A DNA stretch of 64,000 nucleotides from Trematomus loennbergii (taxonomy: Eukaryota > Chordata > Actinopteri > Perciformes > Nototheniidae), in contig JAAOOA010000399.1 of the NCBI GenBank assembly GCA_012861695.1, positions 14,491,248-14,555,247 of the forward strand, written 5' to 3'. The notes below the pieces were generated by a model, which had not been told where the DNA came from, searched no databases, and saw only the letters and a list, made by a program, of their open reading frames with translations. Below are positions 1-11,999 of the stretch, one piece after another. A program made the translations under genes and the position numbers. How positions within the stretch are numbered: position 1 is the first letter of the stretch; the number at the start of each line of letters is the position of its first letter.

Positions 1-3000
1 ATCATTGTAGTGCGACAGAGCGCATGGTCCAGAGGAGCACATCAATTCATCTAACATGAAATCCTGCAGAACATGAAAGCCCCGGATCACAGCCAAGCTT
101 TGAGCGATGACTGCTTCAGCATTTGTGCCAAGAGGAGGAAAAGTGAGAGACGAGAATGATGAGGGACAGAAAGAAAGAGGGAGCAGAGGGAGGAAAGGGG
201 ACAGACAGAGATGCTTTGAGCGTTAATGCCGTGCCAGTGTTGTATGCCACTCCCCCTCCGCTACCCCGGGGACATGAATGAAGTAAATGAATGATGGACC
301 CAGCCCACACAAACGCCCCTCTTCCATTGAGACCAAGCAGTCCATTCAAGGGGATGAGTGAGGCGTCGACACCAACACCAACAACAACAAAAACAACAGC
401 AACATAGGAGGCCCTTGCTCCTATTTCTCATTCATACATATGTATGCCATCACACAGACACACACATATGGCACAGATACCATGGACAACACTGCCAACA
501 TACCATTAGGGACACCTAGAGGGTTCCTGAGAACAGGGCTGATTAACAAAGCGTGGAGGCAAAGGGGTGTGAACGGGGCAGCCACGGAAAAAAAAGATCT
601 TGGCATCACGTCAATGCAACGGCCACAATGATCGGGGATGAGAGGCCATCTCCTCCCCTCCACAATCAGCACATTATCAGGAAGCCCATCAGAGCATGAA
701 CCCAGAGAGAAGGCCTGGAAACCTCCTGTTGCACCACATTTGACCCTCCCTCCTCCTCTGGGCTCTTCTCTCTTGTTCTTTCGGGACGTGATGGGTTCAG
801 GGGGTTCTCGCCCACACAGGCGTGATGTCGCTCAGAGGTCTGACCTTCAAACTCAGGCATTACTTGCCCGAAGCCACAGCAGCTAATGGAACATGAGGAA
901 TACAAATCCAATTGGAGCTGGATCAATCTGACAAGGGAGGCGTTGCTATTTAGCAAGCATGTACATCTCAAACTTTGAAGGTGGGCTTTGTAATGATGTT
1001 AGCATCTGACTGAGGGCTCAGTTTTCACCAATTAGGAATCCTGCAGAGAGAATGTATGAAGAGTGTATGAAAGCAAGAGATTGAGGTAAAATATGAAATA
1101 CAGCTCTGACGGCAGCAGCAGTAGGAAGAGAAATGTTCCGGCTTTTTAAATCCAATAGCGAGACACAACTACTGCAGCCTCCCACAGGATCATGGTCAGG
1201 CTCAACCACAGGCCTAATTTCTCCCATAATCACATAGACAGCTACTTGGTCTTTATCCAACATACACTGTTCACACAGCCCAGTAGATGGAATGGTCTGA
1301 ATCTCCCACACCTGAAACATTCTTCAAGTTGTGGGTGCTGAGACTGCCTGAAACACAACTTTGACCTTTAATTTATAAAAGGAAACACTTCCCATAAAAC
1401 TTTGCCAAACTGGCACAGAGCAAGCTACACTACTTTGATCATATAAACACTCTGCAAAAGGAAATATTTTTACTCTGGCAACCCATCATTTTTCTAATGT
1501 TGATGAATAGATGTGTGGTTCACAACGCACTTTGGGATTTAGTCCAAATGTTCGTGCCAAAAACACTTTTTCTTAAACAATCTCTGTGACAATCTGTAAG
1601 TGTGAATAAAGTCAGCATTTCATTGACTCTTGCAGAGGTTATTGCCGGGGCATTGGCACAGAGCTGGACAGTCAGACGCAGTCACCAGCTGAGGTAAACC
1701 ATCTCAACCAACACTCTAACACCGCTAATGGGAAGCAGACACACAATTTGTCCTGAGAATGTCTTTGTGCTCCCACACTCCTTCTCATTCTCAAATCCCT
1801 CCATCTATCCACGCTCTGGCTGAGACAGCAAACCTGACACTGATGCCCTGTAGTCCATTAGCACTCTCAGAGAGCCCCGTGTGAGTCTGCTCTTTTGCTC
1901 CCTTCACATTTTCCTCCACTCACCCTATCTTCCTAACAGTCCTTACTTTGACTCTTGCACTCCCTATCTGACTCTCTCCGTCTTTCTGTCTTCTGCTTCT
2001 CTTCCTCCTTTCCTCCCGGATGATGTCTGAGCTGGAACAAGACACGATTCCCAAGTTCAACATGTCAGACTGTGTCCATAAGGAGGGGAATAAGTCTGTA
2101 GTCACTCATGTGAAATTCAGATAACATTAAAGTAATGGGGCTGCGAAAAATCCCCGTAGATACCAACAATAGCTGCACAGATAACTTATCCAGCCTCTCT
2201 CTGTACGTCAGAAACACCTGTTATCACCGGTAAAACAATTCAATTCATACACTGTGAGCTCTCCACCACGGAACGTTACTCCATGTCCAGCAAGGGTGCT
2301 ATGTTTTGATAACTTTTTGTAATCAATAAATTGAGTAAGTCTATCAAATGTAATACATTAACGGTGAAAAACCTTCAAATCAGACCAAATAGGGACATTT
2401 AAGAGGCTAAAACAAGTAAATATGTTGCATTTCTCCATGATAAATGTCCTTTAGAAACTATTTATCTATTATCAAAATGATTGACCGACTAATCACTTGT
2501 TTCAAAACCACTGACCTAGTTTCTGCCTTAAACTAAACACAAAGCTAAAGCCAGTGACCTTATTCACACACTATGAACTCGCGTAGGGGTAATTCTTGCT
2601 TGTTATTTCAATGTCAGTAAATCAAAAACTCATAATACACTTATTGCTAGTAAACTGAGCCACATGAAAGCAGCTTGTTATTGAAATTGTTGGCGGTGAA
2701 GGTTTACTTCAATCAAGTGCCTGAAAGTCTGAAGAAGGTAAATCACTGGAGCGAGTTTAGATAGAAAATGAGGCGTTTAATCAAAAAAGTATTTCTTTAT
2801 TCTATGATTGACTTAATGAACATACAATATTGTTCATACCAGACATAGTTCTTATAAACATTACCTGCACTTATGGCGCTACATATACACACACAGTATA
2901 TGTAGCTCCACATGACCTAGTGTGTGTCCCCAGTAGTTTTCCCACCACAAGTGTTCACACCGGCCACCATTTGAACGAGGTCAAAGGCACTGCAGTAACA

Positions 3001-6000
3001 GGATCCCAACACTGACAGACAAATGATAATGAATGATAGCTGTCTGAGTAAACAAGTGGAGGGGTGCCCTTGACCCGCTGTCACCTTAATTTTAGTCCGG
3101 GCTACAACAACCCCCCTCCCCTCGACTCCCATACCTCAGCCACATCTGGTTGGCATGGTTGGAGCCTCCAACAAGAGAAACCAATCCTTCACTTAACTCT
3201 CCAACCCTCCTTCACACTTTCACAAAACCACACTGTGGCCTTTTAAAAGTCTATTGTTTTAGCAAATGTATTTTTTCTCATTTGTCTTAACTAAGCCCTG
3301 AAGCCTCCATGCCGCTTCACTTCAAGATCTCCTGAAGCAGACGAGACAGCAGACATCAGGGAAATAAGCACAATGCTGTGATTACATTGCACCTCTCCCC
3401 TCTGTTGAAAATCATCTCAACGTGATTCGATTTGTGAGGAGTGACAGGTAGATGCTGCTATGGCAACACAACCAAATCAGTGTCATACAGCTCTTTACAG
3501 ACACTCTGCAAGCATGTGTGCACACTCAAGCATGTACACACAAACAAGGCAGCAAGCATATGGACTTGACATGAATGTTCAAAGACTCTCCCATTACTCT
3601 CCGTCACTATGAATCCTAAGAAAATACTCTCTTGTAAAAGCAATGACAGACTCGGTTTCTTAATGTTGTCATCAAACATCCTGCAGTTGGTTAGGTTGAT
3701 CACAGCCTGCATAATAACCTGCCTCTAATAATGACTAAAAATCACACCTCAATAATTATGGGCTCTGTAAAGTACTCAGAAAAATTATCGAGACATCATC
3801 CTCATGTACCTCTGTAGCTTACATTTATCTTCAGCCAGATTTCAATCCAAAAATGTATTGGGTGAAGCCAAAAACAAAGAGACTGAAACATACACAGTCT
3901 ACCGCACACACACATTTATCACAGCATGTTTCACCCGCTGCTGAGTGTTACCCCCCTTTACACAACAGGCAGAAAACTGGAAGGGCTATTTATCGAGCGT
4001 GCCAAAGCTTCCCTTACGTGTAGTAAATCATTGAAGTGCAAGATCTCTGACAAAAAACTTAAAACACAGAATGTTTAAAGTAAAATCCTGTAATTCTCTG
4101 GATACATTGTTAGGTGACTGTGATTAGTTGGAGCAGCTGGATGCGAATGAATATATCTATCTATCTATCATCAGAGCAAACGATGAGGAGGTTTGTTTGA
4201 AAATGTAATAAAAGTGAAAGGTATCCCACAACTCTGTGTGCATGATAAGGATCCAAGTCATATAAACCTTTAGTATCATTACACTAAACAAGCATTTGCA
4301 AAAGGAGGAACATTGATGCTGTTCTTAGTTGTAAGTTGCATGTGAAAGTATAGTAGTTTGCATGACTAATAAACATGTGTTGACAGCTACAGTAATATTA
4401 CATTAGTCTTTTTAACACACTCTAAAGGTTCACCTCTTGTCCTATACCAACATCCTTCCCTCAATCATTACTGCATCTTTTCACTGTGCATGTTTGTTAG
4501 TAGCTGCAACACATCTCCCAGAGGAAGAAAAGCTTATTCTGAGATAAGTAGATCTGCTCCTCCCCCGTACAAATAATAAAATCTATGATTAAAATGCCTA
4601 TTAGCTAGAGTCGGGAATAATAAATAGCGGAGTGATTACGGTTTCATGTGGATGTTGTGCATTTGTATCACCGCAGGGGGAGATTCCCAGCATTAACAAG
4701 TGCATGGGCTCTGCTGCCAGCTTTGAAAAACGATTAGAAGAAGGAAATATTTCACAGCAAACTGTTTTCACTCAGTGAATCGCTTTCTCTATGCATTTCT
4801 CTTTAAAAAAGGGTGGGGGAGCCAGCAATTATTGAGTGAAAACGAGAAAAAGAGCTACATTGGAGACAGATTATTTCCTTTCAAACCTGCGATCTAACTT
4901 CTGCACTTACGGCACGTTTGCTGAGCTGGTATGGAAAACCTTTCAGCACATACATCCACCCACTCCTCCCCTATATTTCCCTTATATATTCCCCTGCTCC
5001 CTCACCTTTGTGTCTTCCTCTTAAGGAAAGTCTGGGCACTTTAGAGACCCCCCCCCCTTCTCCCCTTTCCCATGTTGAGTGTACAGAAACAGCTGCTGTG
5101 GGCGGCACACTGGGTGCTCTCCTCCCTCACCTCACACTGCCAACCTCTTATCAACAAGCAAATAGAGAGGGTATGAGTGTAGAGTAAAGGCAGAGGAGGA
5201 CGACGACGAGGCAGAGGAGAAGCGGGAGATAAAAAGAGAAAGAAACAGACAGGAAGGACACTATATTTAGCACTGGAGCTGTCGCCTTCTGTTTTTCTCT
5301 CCTGAATAATCATAGTTTGACAGCATGTATCCTGCAGAGCAGAGGTTGCTCTCTGCTCTGCCCCTCATCCACCGGCAGCATCTCTAGAGAGAAAGTAGCA
5401 AAGTATTGTAGGGCTTGCGTGCCACAGCCCCCAAACATTTGTCTGTGGAAAAGGTTTTCAGTGCCCTGACATTCTCTAATGGAGATCATCGGGAAGGGAG
5501 GCAGCTTTGGACTGCTTTGCCACTAGTTACAATGTTGCATGTCTTATGCATACCAAGAGAACAAACTGCAACCATGTACGTCAAACGAGCAGCAACGTGA
5601 CTAAGTGACATTTCTAAAATGCATCCATAAGTCCTAGGAATTGAGCACATGTAGGACAGGGACAGTGAAAGGCTGTGATGATGATTATCTGTTGGGAAGA
5701 AGTAAACAAGCTCAGCTGGTACAGTAGGTAGGCCCAAACATTGGTTGTTGCTACTGTATGTCTTTTATCTTTTAAAATCCCAGCAACATATAATCATTTC
5801 CATTAAGAACACACACACGCCAACACAAAATCCCCATGTAAAGCATCAGGTGTAAAACAATGCAAAAACAATCTAGCTCTATTCCCCAAACACTTTATAT
5901 TATTGACCACCTCTATACCCTACATAAATGTACATTGGGCAAAGCAATAACATTAGCACCTGACACTGTAGACAATTACTTTCATCATTGCGTATTGCCA

Positions 6001-9000
6001 ATAAATTCATGATAACATTAAGGCAATCTCCCAAGGATATGTTGCTTTGCAATACATGTCTCATTATGTTTAACATCTCTGATGATGCATGTAATATATA
6101 ATGCACTATTACCTGTAATGAGGTCTGATAATATGGCTAATTGATGACATTTTTCAGCTTAACAGCAGAAGGGTTTCTGGGTTATTAGAACAAGCAATCT
6201 CTCTTGTGATTAGCCATCAGTAGCCCGTTACATGCAGCCTCTTCACCATTGTTTGAAGGAGCCAGATAAAGACAACGAAAGCAGCTCAAACATGTGTGTG
6301 TGCATGAATGACTTTGTATGTTTATATTCTTTGCTTGCTGATGGATTGCTATATCAAGAAGCTTGTCTGTCAGGTTTGTCTGGACTTTAACGGCCAGAGT
6401 AAAGATCAATCCAGGGTAGCCAGGGGTCATGTGCCAGCAGACAGGTTAGCTGTCCATAAGCATTCAGCAGCCCATTGATTTCTGAGACTTAATTGCAGCA
6501 AGGCTTGTCTGAGGCACTTTGCTCTGTGTCTGGTGTAAAGTGAGGAGGCTGGGCAAGGTGCAAGGAGATAAACTTTGCTTTGGTATCCCTCTTACAGTCT
6601 GGAGAATGTAAGGTGTAATGTCTCAGGGCAAGATGAAGATGAGCAGGACCAAAATAGTTTCTCTTTCACGTCAAGAGAACATCAACAGTAAGACCACCTA
6701 TATAGTGGAATGTCACACTCTTATAACTAGAGGAAGACAAAGGGCTTTTCTCATGTGCTATATATACGCATTAATCTGCCTATAGGACATAATCTCTGGA
6801 GGATGAGGTCTATTGTTGTAGAGAAAAAGCAGGAAAGTTCAAACTCTGTAGCAACTCCTAATTATTCAGAGGGTAAAGAGGTGGAGACATCTCACCATTT
6901 CTGATCTTAACCCTGAAAACTGTGAGGAGAGATAGATGAGACGATAGTGAAGTCTTTGTTGCAGACTGACAATCATCGACGCATTACGTGGGACAAAAAG
7001 ACAGTCCGGGAAAGTGCAGAGGCGGGAGTAACCTTAAGATCATTCCTCAAAATTGCCTGGCTTTGTCTGGCTTTCTTCCCAGAGCTAACCTTGCACCCAG
7101 GTGTTCAACCAAGGTCTAAAGAGGCCAAAGGAAAACAAAGTTAAACACTTTCAAATGGGCCCGGGGATTAGCGTAACAAGCTATTACTTGTTAATATGGT
7201 GCCATTCTCCCACAGTTTGAGGGCAGTTAACCTCGGCTGTGACTGGCTTCTGTTTAAAGGGTCACAACCTCACAGAGCCCCACGCACTAAAATAGCACGT
7301 GATTATAGACCTTGTTTAAAAGTAAATATAGGAGTTTTCAGCAGCTGATCTAAGTCACCCTTTAGAAAGTCCTTTATGAGAGAGAGAGTACACCTTCATA
7401 ACTCTGACCTTTTGTTTACATAACCTCATCCGCACTTACCTAACCTAACCCAAACCCTAACAACTACATAATTTAACATTTTATTTTCCTAACCTCAACC
7501 TACACTTTTAGATGTATGTACAAGAAGGTAAGTTAAGCACTTAGTATAGCATGGTGTTAAACTATACTATTTTTGGGAAATGCACAATGTATAGTTTGAT
7601 AGCTGCATTGCAGTCTGGTGTTTTGTAAGTGTGTGTGTTTAGGTTTGCAAGTCTTTTGAAGTCTGGGTTGATGATCTATCCCTATGAGCTTTGAATGGAC
7701 ATTCCTTTGGTCTTAGCCTCTGTTTGCTCCCCTTATCACAGTTAATAACTCAGCTTACACAAACACACTCAGTGGCTTCTTTAGGAACCTCAAAAAACAG
7801 AATTATCAGCTTAGGTTGCTTATGGCTGTTTACTTAGTAAACCTTAAGTCATCTCGTGGTTAAATGCACTTAATAGATTCTTTTTTTCAATTTGGGAAAC
7901 CTGTATAGAGCTTGAATTTTGAACAAGAATACACATAGAATATACAAAATGAATTACAAGTGCACATAATTACCTAGTTAAGTATTGTATTGAATAACAG
8001 AAAAATAATTATCAGATCAATTTAAATAAAAATACGTACACAAATTAATTAAGAGCCAAATACCACATTGAAGGATGTTCTTCAGACATTAAAATGTTTA
8101 CCTGATATGCCATTGTGATATTACACATGATCTGATTTGTCTGGGCTTTTATGCATGAAAATCTGATAGCTTTTAGTTGTGCAGAGTTCCAGGAAAACAC
8201 ACAAACCGTACAGAAGAGCAGTGTACGTAGAATTGAAGTTCTGTGTAAGTGTTCATGGCAGATTGTCACACTTTAATGCAGAACCAATACTGTGTACAGA
8301 TGTTATCCTTTTTCTTTTAAAAAAAATGTGTGTGCATCTATGCACATAACCCCTTGTTTGTTTCTCTGATCAAGGGCAAATAATTGAAAAGCAAAGACAG
8401 AGTGTTGGATCATTTGTGGAAAAGTTTTGGATTTCAGCCAAAGGCAGCAACCTCTTCTCTGCAGCTTTATAAAATGCAAATAATCAGTGGGAAGTGATAC
8501 TTTGTGTAACCTTTATAGATAAACATGTGAGGCTGGGTCACAGACAGAAGCACACTCAACAACGAAGTACCAAAACAAAACAAAAATATATATATATATT
8601 TTAGCAGCTACAGTCGGCAGCCCACATTTGAAGCTTGTCTCTTTGTTTTGTTTAATAATCAAAGCAGCTCATTAAAATGTACTTGGATATGTTATCTGAA
8701 GCCTTTATTACAACAAATCTGTATGCCAGCACTAGACACATATCGTTAAACCTAAAGCCAATTATTTGGATAAGTACACTGGCACATCCAAAATTAATAA
8801 AAACACATTATAGAGCTGTTCCCAGAAGTACAGTAGGGTGCATAACCAATACAATCAGGGGATGCATAGCTTAGGGTGCATTCCTATTCTCCAGCTATCT
8901 GAAGTTGCTCTGCAGGGCATAAAGTAACCTCTACAACTCATTAAAAACAAAAAGGAACTCAATTAAAAGACGTAGAAAATAAATGAACTATTTTCTGCCA

Positions 9001-9818
9001 AGTAAATGTGAAACCAGTGGAGGGTGAAATCCAACTGGATTAGAGACAGCGAGAAAGTGATAGGATGGTGAGAGAGAAAACAAACAGCTGAGCAAAATAT
9101 ATAGGGAGGAGAAACTTGGTAAGTGTAGAAAATGAAGGATTTCAAAACAGTGATTTACAGAGACCTCCAGTTCCCATTCAGTGTTGCTAACTGTTCAACT
9201 CGACACAGAGGTGGGATCTGACGTCTGATGACCTCATGACGGATGCTTATAAAAGTCTACTTGAGAGGCAGAAGCGCTATAAAACCTTGAGAGATTTACA
9301 TGGACACGATGGCCTTGCCAGTGCTGGGCCGACAAAGCACCGGAGACAGCACCGCTGAGACCTATTTTAACGGGACAGTTCAACACACACAGGGTCTCAT
9401 GTGGCACTGGCAAACATTCATAACATGCTGGATCTGATCCCCGAGTGTGTGCCCAGCCAAGTGTTAAATCTGACTTGATTTCTGAAGGGAGCCGAGGTCG
9501 CACAAAGGCCTGTTTGGGGAACTAATGTCAGCCAAGCGATTAAATAAAGAAATGTTCTCTGTCCTGAACAGTCAGGACAATCAGCAGCACATCTCCTCTG
9601 CCCTCTCATCACGCCTCACAATCAAACTCTCTGTTAGCCAGCGAAGGAATACGTGCCAAGTCCTCCTGAATGTAGCTAGTGCCAGTAGTTTACCCATAAC
9701 AAGACCAAGAAATAAAAGACTGCTGAAAGTAGCAACCATTAGACAGGTGATCTTGTCTGTATGAATCCAGAACTAAACAAACTGGGTCACAGACGCAGCA
9801 AGCATTTTAGCGCCTTAC
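1..9818 (-). other. Large intron of the class 3 semaphorin gene (partial)
   Basis: This stretch lies downstream (minus strand) of the semaphorin exon ending at 9819, whose donor reads AAAG|GTAAGG. I looked on the minus strand for the next sema-domain exon, which in this family encodes a DYRILL..DEDxDRxYVGSK-type segment, and found none. The intron therefore runs past the left edge and is longer than 9.8 kb. The contents are AT-rich unique sequence with minor simple repeats: a short TATC run near 4154-4170, TA steps at 8587-8599 and CCTAAC-like steps near 7438-7465. There is also a perfect 11-bp stem at 5334-5361. Small ORFs here show no family resemblance. Confidence 0.65.
5334..5361. repeat. 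Perfect short inverted repeat (11-bp stem, 6-nt loop)
   Basis: GCAGAGCAGAG at 5334-5344 is followed by a six-base loop and by its exact reverse complement CTCTGCTCTGC at 5351-5361. It lies inside the semaphorin intron beside a purine-rich GA tract (about 5190-5250). No function is evident; it could be a simple-sequence by-product. Confidence 0.6.
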
Positions 9819-9930
9819 CTTTGAAGGACAGGAAGATCCTGGGAGCAGAGAGGGGCTCGTTGGGGCCGGGCAGCGCCCCGGATGATAGGGCCAGCAGGGC
9901 CATTACCCAGCACAGTTTGTCCCACAACAT
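9819..9930 (-). CDS. sema3f: Class 3 semaphorin, first coding exon (likely sema3f), partial
   Basis: The ATG at 9930 (minus strand) opens 37 codons plus one base, ending at a good donor, AAAG|GTAAGG. Residues 1 to about 20 form a signal peptide with a hydrophobic core (CWVMALLALSSGAL). The exon ends APRIFLSFK, and the split codon begins with G, as expected for the glutamate that follows in the family. PR-x-x-LSFK-E is the start of the conserved class 3 semaphorin ectodomain and fits SEMA3F best among the paralogues I know. Class 3 semaphorins are secreted guidance cues acting through neuropilin/plexin receptors on axons, neural crest and vessels. The sema, PSI, Ig and basic domains must lie beyond the left edge. 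The rbm6 neighbour about 52 kb upstream matches human RBM6-RBM5-SEMA3F order. The paralogue (3f versus 3b or 3g, and which teleost duplicate) rests on a short peptide plus synteny. Confidence 0.8.
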
Positions 9931-9972
9931 GGTTCCTCAGTTTTTTAACAGAGAAGAAGGAGAGCCCAGGAG
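9931..9972 (-). other. 5' UTR part of the semaphorin ATG exon with splice acceptor
   Basis: On the minus strand a pyrimidine tract (CTTTTCTCTCTCTCCCTCAG, roughly 9973-9992) ends in a consensus acceptor, placing the exon start at 9972. That leaves 42 untranslated bases before the ATG. The acceptor implies at least one non-coding upstream exon, as is usual for class 3 semaphorin genes. Confidence 0.7.
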
Positions 9973-11476
9973 CTGAGGGAGAGAGAGAAAAGCATTAGAC
10001 TACATATGAGTCTCCCCTCTAACTGCAGCGACCAATTCTCAGCCACTGACCTTCAGTCTTAACGATTTGGTACTCAAGTCATACACTGACAACACAGAAA
10101 ATCAAGCAGGGACTAAGAAACAAAGTGTCAAACTATTTGTGTAGCCTCCTTTTATCTGTTTATTTAGATATTCTTACAAGGAATCAAAATGCTTTGAATT
10201 TTGATTATATTATGTTCAAAAAAACAAGTAGGCCTAACTTAACCCAAATCTTTAAAACCAGAGAGTTTGGAAAGAAACTGCTGGTTCAGCATTGGTTTTC
10301 CATCATTGCTGGATTTCCTGTGGAAGCTCTCATTGTAATGTGACTCTCCTCATCGCCCACAGTTATTCTTGCATAGTCTGCCTCTGTGCTGTGAGGGCAG
10401 CAGTGTGAATGGACGGATTCTCCTTCAGCTGGGAGAGCCAGAAGGAGCCACCGCTGCTGCCCTCCCATACTTGTAATACATCGGACACAAAACGTGTTTG
10501 CAAAAGCAGCAAATAACTAGGAAAGGATTGTTTTTCTGCTACCATTATATAACAATAACTACATTTCAGCAGTAGTAGGCCTACACGGAGCCTGGCGCGC
10601 ATTGGCAGGGCTCAAATCACAAAGCACATCAACATGCTGAGATGAGGCACAAAGGGAGATGAAGTTAATAATATCCCCATAAAAGGATCTAAAGACGCTC
10701 CAAATTATCAGCGGGAGGCCGAGGTGACAAACAAAAAGCTTGCACAGAGAATCGACTGTGCCACGTTTGGAGACAATACAACGATTTTAGCGCATAGTGC
10801 TTTGCTGTAATTATCCATGCATGGTATGATCTTCTCGTAAACGTGGATCTGAGTCTGAGGTCAAACTGTCAGTGAGGGTTTAAGATCAAGTTCCACATTG
10901 AGCCCAAAGGCATAACTCCAAAGCAGACCGTTAACCAAAATAAAGCGTGACTGGGCTTTGAGTTATGAGGACATGAATATGAACCACGTGTAATTTATAA
11001 GAGGATTTTAAGATTGTCAAAAGTAGCGTTGAGGACAAGTGACATGCATTCAATTATGGCGGATAGCAGATTATGAAGATACAGCATCACATGCAGAAAG
11101 AACTTTCAGTGCCCTCTTAACTCACATTGTCCACTGAACACGCGCACACACACTCACACAAATAGTGGTCTTTACTCTTGCAGCTTTTGAATTTGTAGTA
11201 TCGGTCATTTAAAACTACCTCCCGGCGCCAAAAAAGCACGCTTAAAACAAAATGACATGCCAACTTAACTTTGATGATTGGAAATATATCGTTCCAAATA
11301 CAGGACAAAATCATATCACAGAATTAAAAAGAAAACAAATAATTTAAATTATTAGAGCCCTAATCTTGCACAAGCAGCCTGCATCATTTGTGTTGCACGA
11401 AATGTGTCTCCCTGATTTATGAGCACATCTGTCTCCATAGAAAATTAATCTGACATCAAAACAGCACTTAGATTTG
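9973..11476 (-). other. Probable 5'-UTR intron of the semaphorin gene
   Basis: This lies between the acceptor at 9973 and the CpG-rich block upstream. No coding signal or recognisable repeat is seen in it. The assignment depends on the first exon lying in or beyond the CpG-rich block. Confidence 0.4.
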
Positions 11477-11930
11477 AACCAACCTTCTAGTTCCGTCCAG
11501 TGACTATTGGGATAAAGCTGGCCAACATTTAAAACCATCCACCCCGGATCCTTTGAGCTCCTCTGTCCGCACGCAGTGAATATCAGTGTATCCGCCGCAG
11601 ATCCTGCACGATTATCCACAGAGCCAAACAAAGCTGGGATTTAAATTAACTTGACGCAGCCGCCTTAACTTGAAGTGATCTCTAAATCGCATCAACAGAT
11701 TCTGTATTTTCCACTGAATGAGGTGAGAAACAAAGAGTTGTTCCTGGAGAAGGGTAGCAGAGAACCGTCTTCCATGCACAGCCACGCTCAACTGAGTGGA
11801 GCAGGAAAGCGGTCTCTGCAGGTGGATCCGCGGAGGTCTCCCGGCGCTGGACACACCCATGGGGGAGGGAACCTACCTTAGCATCCCAGCGCTCCGTCCC
11901 GCCCCGAAATCTAGCACAAAACAGGTCTGC
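11477..11930 (-). promoter_or_regulatory. CpG-rich block: candidate semaphorin promoter / first non-coding exon
   Basis: About 25 CpG dinucleotides are packed into roughly 450 bases, while the flanks are AT-rich and CpG-poor. Examples are CCGCGGAGG near 11829 and CCCGGCGC near 11840. A GC box (CCCGCCCC, 11898-11905) is present. On the minus strand a strong donor context, AAG|GTAGGT, has its last exon base at 11877, so a short non-coding first exon could end there and splice to 9972. The GC box sits only about 20 bases upstream of that donor, so the start site could instead lie further downstream in the block with another donor. No TATA box is obvious. Confidence 0.45.
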
Positions 11931-11999
11931 TGTGCATCTTCTGACTCCAGAGAGACTCCAGAGGTAAACTCTAAACTGAAATGATGAATATATTAGGGT

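Noticed and set aside
7438..7465. CCTAACCTAACCCAAACCCTAAC resembles interstitial telomere repeats
   Set aside because: The units are irregular and few, with no run of exact CCCTAA repeats. It is better treated as a simple-sequence patch.
11612..11860. 82-codon minus-strand ORF in the CpG-rich block
   Set aside because: Position and composition fit a promoter or 5' UTR, and the peptide does not resemble a semaphorin N terminus. The true signal peptide is at 9930.
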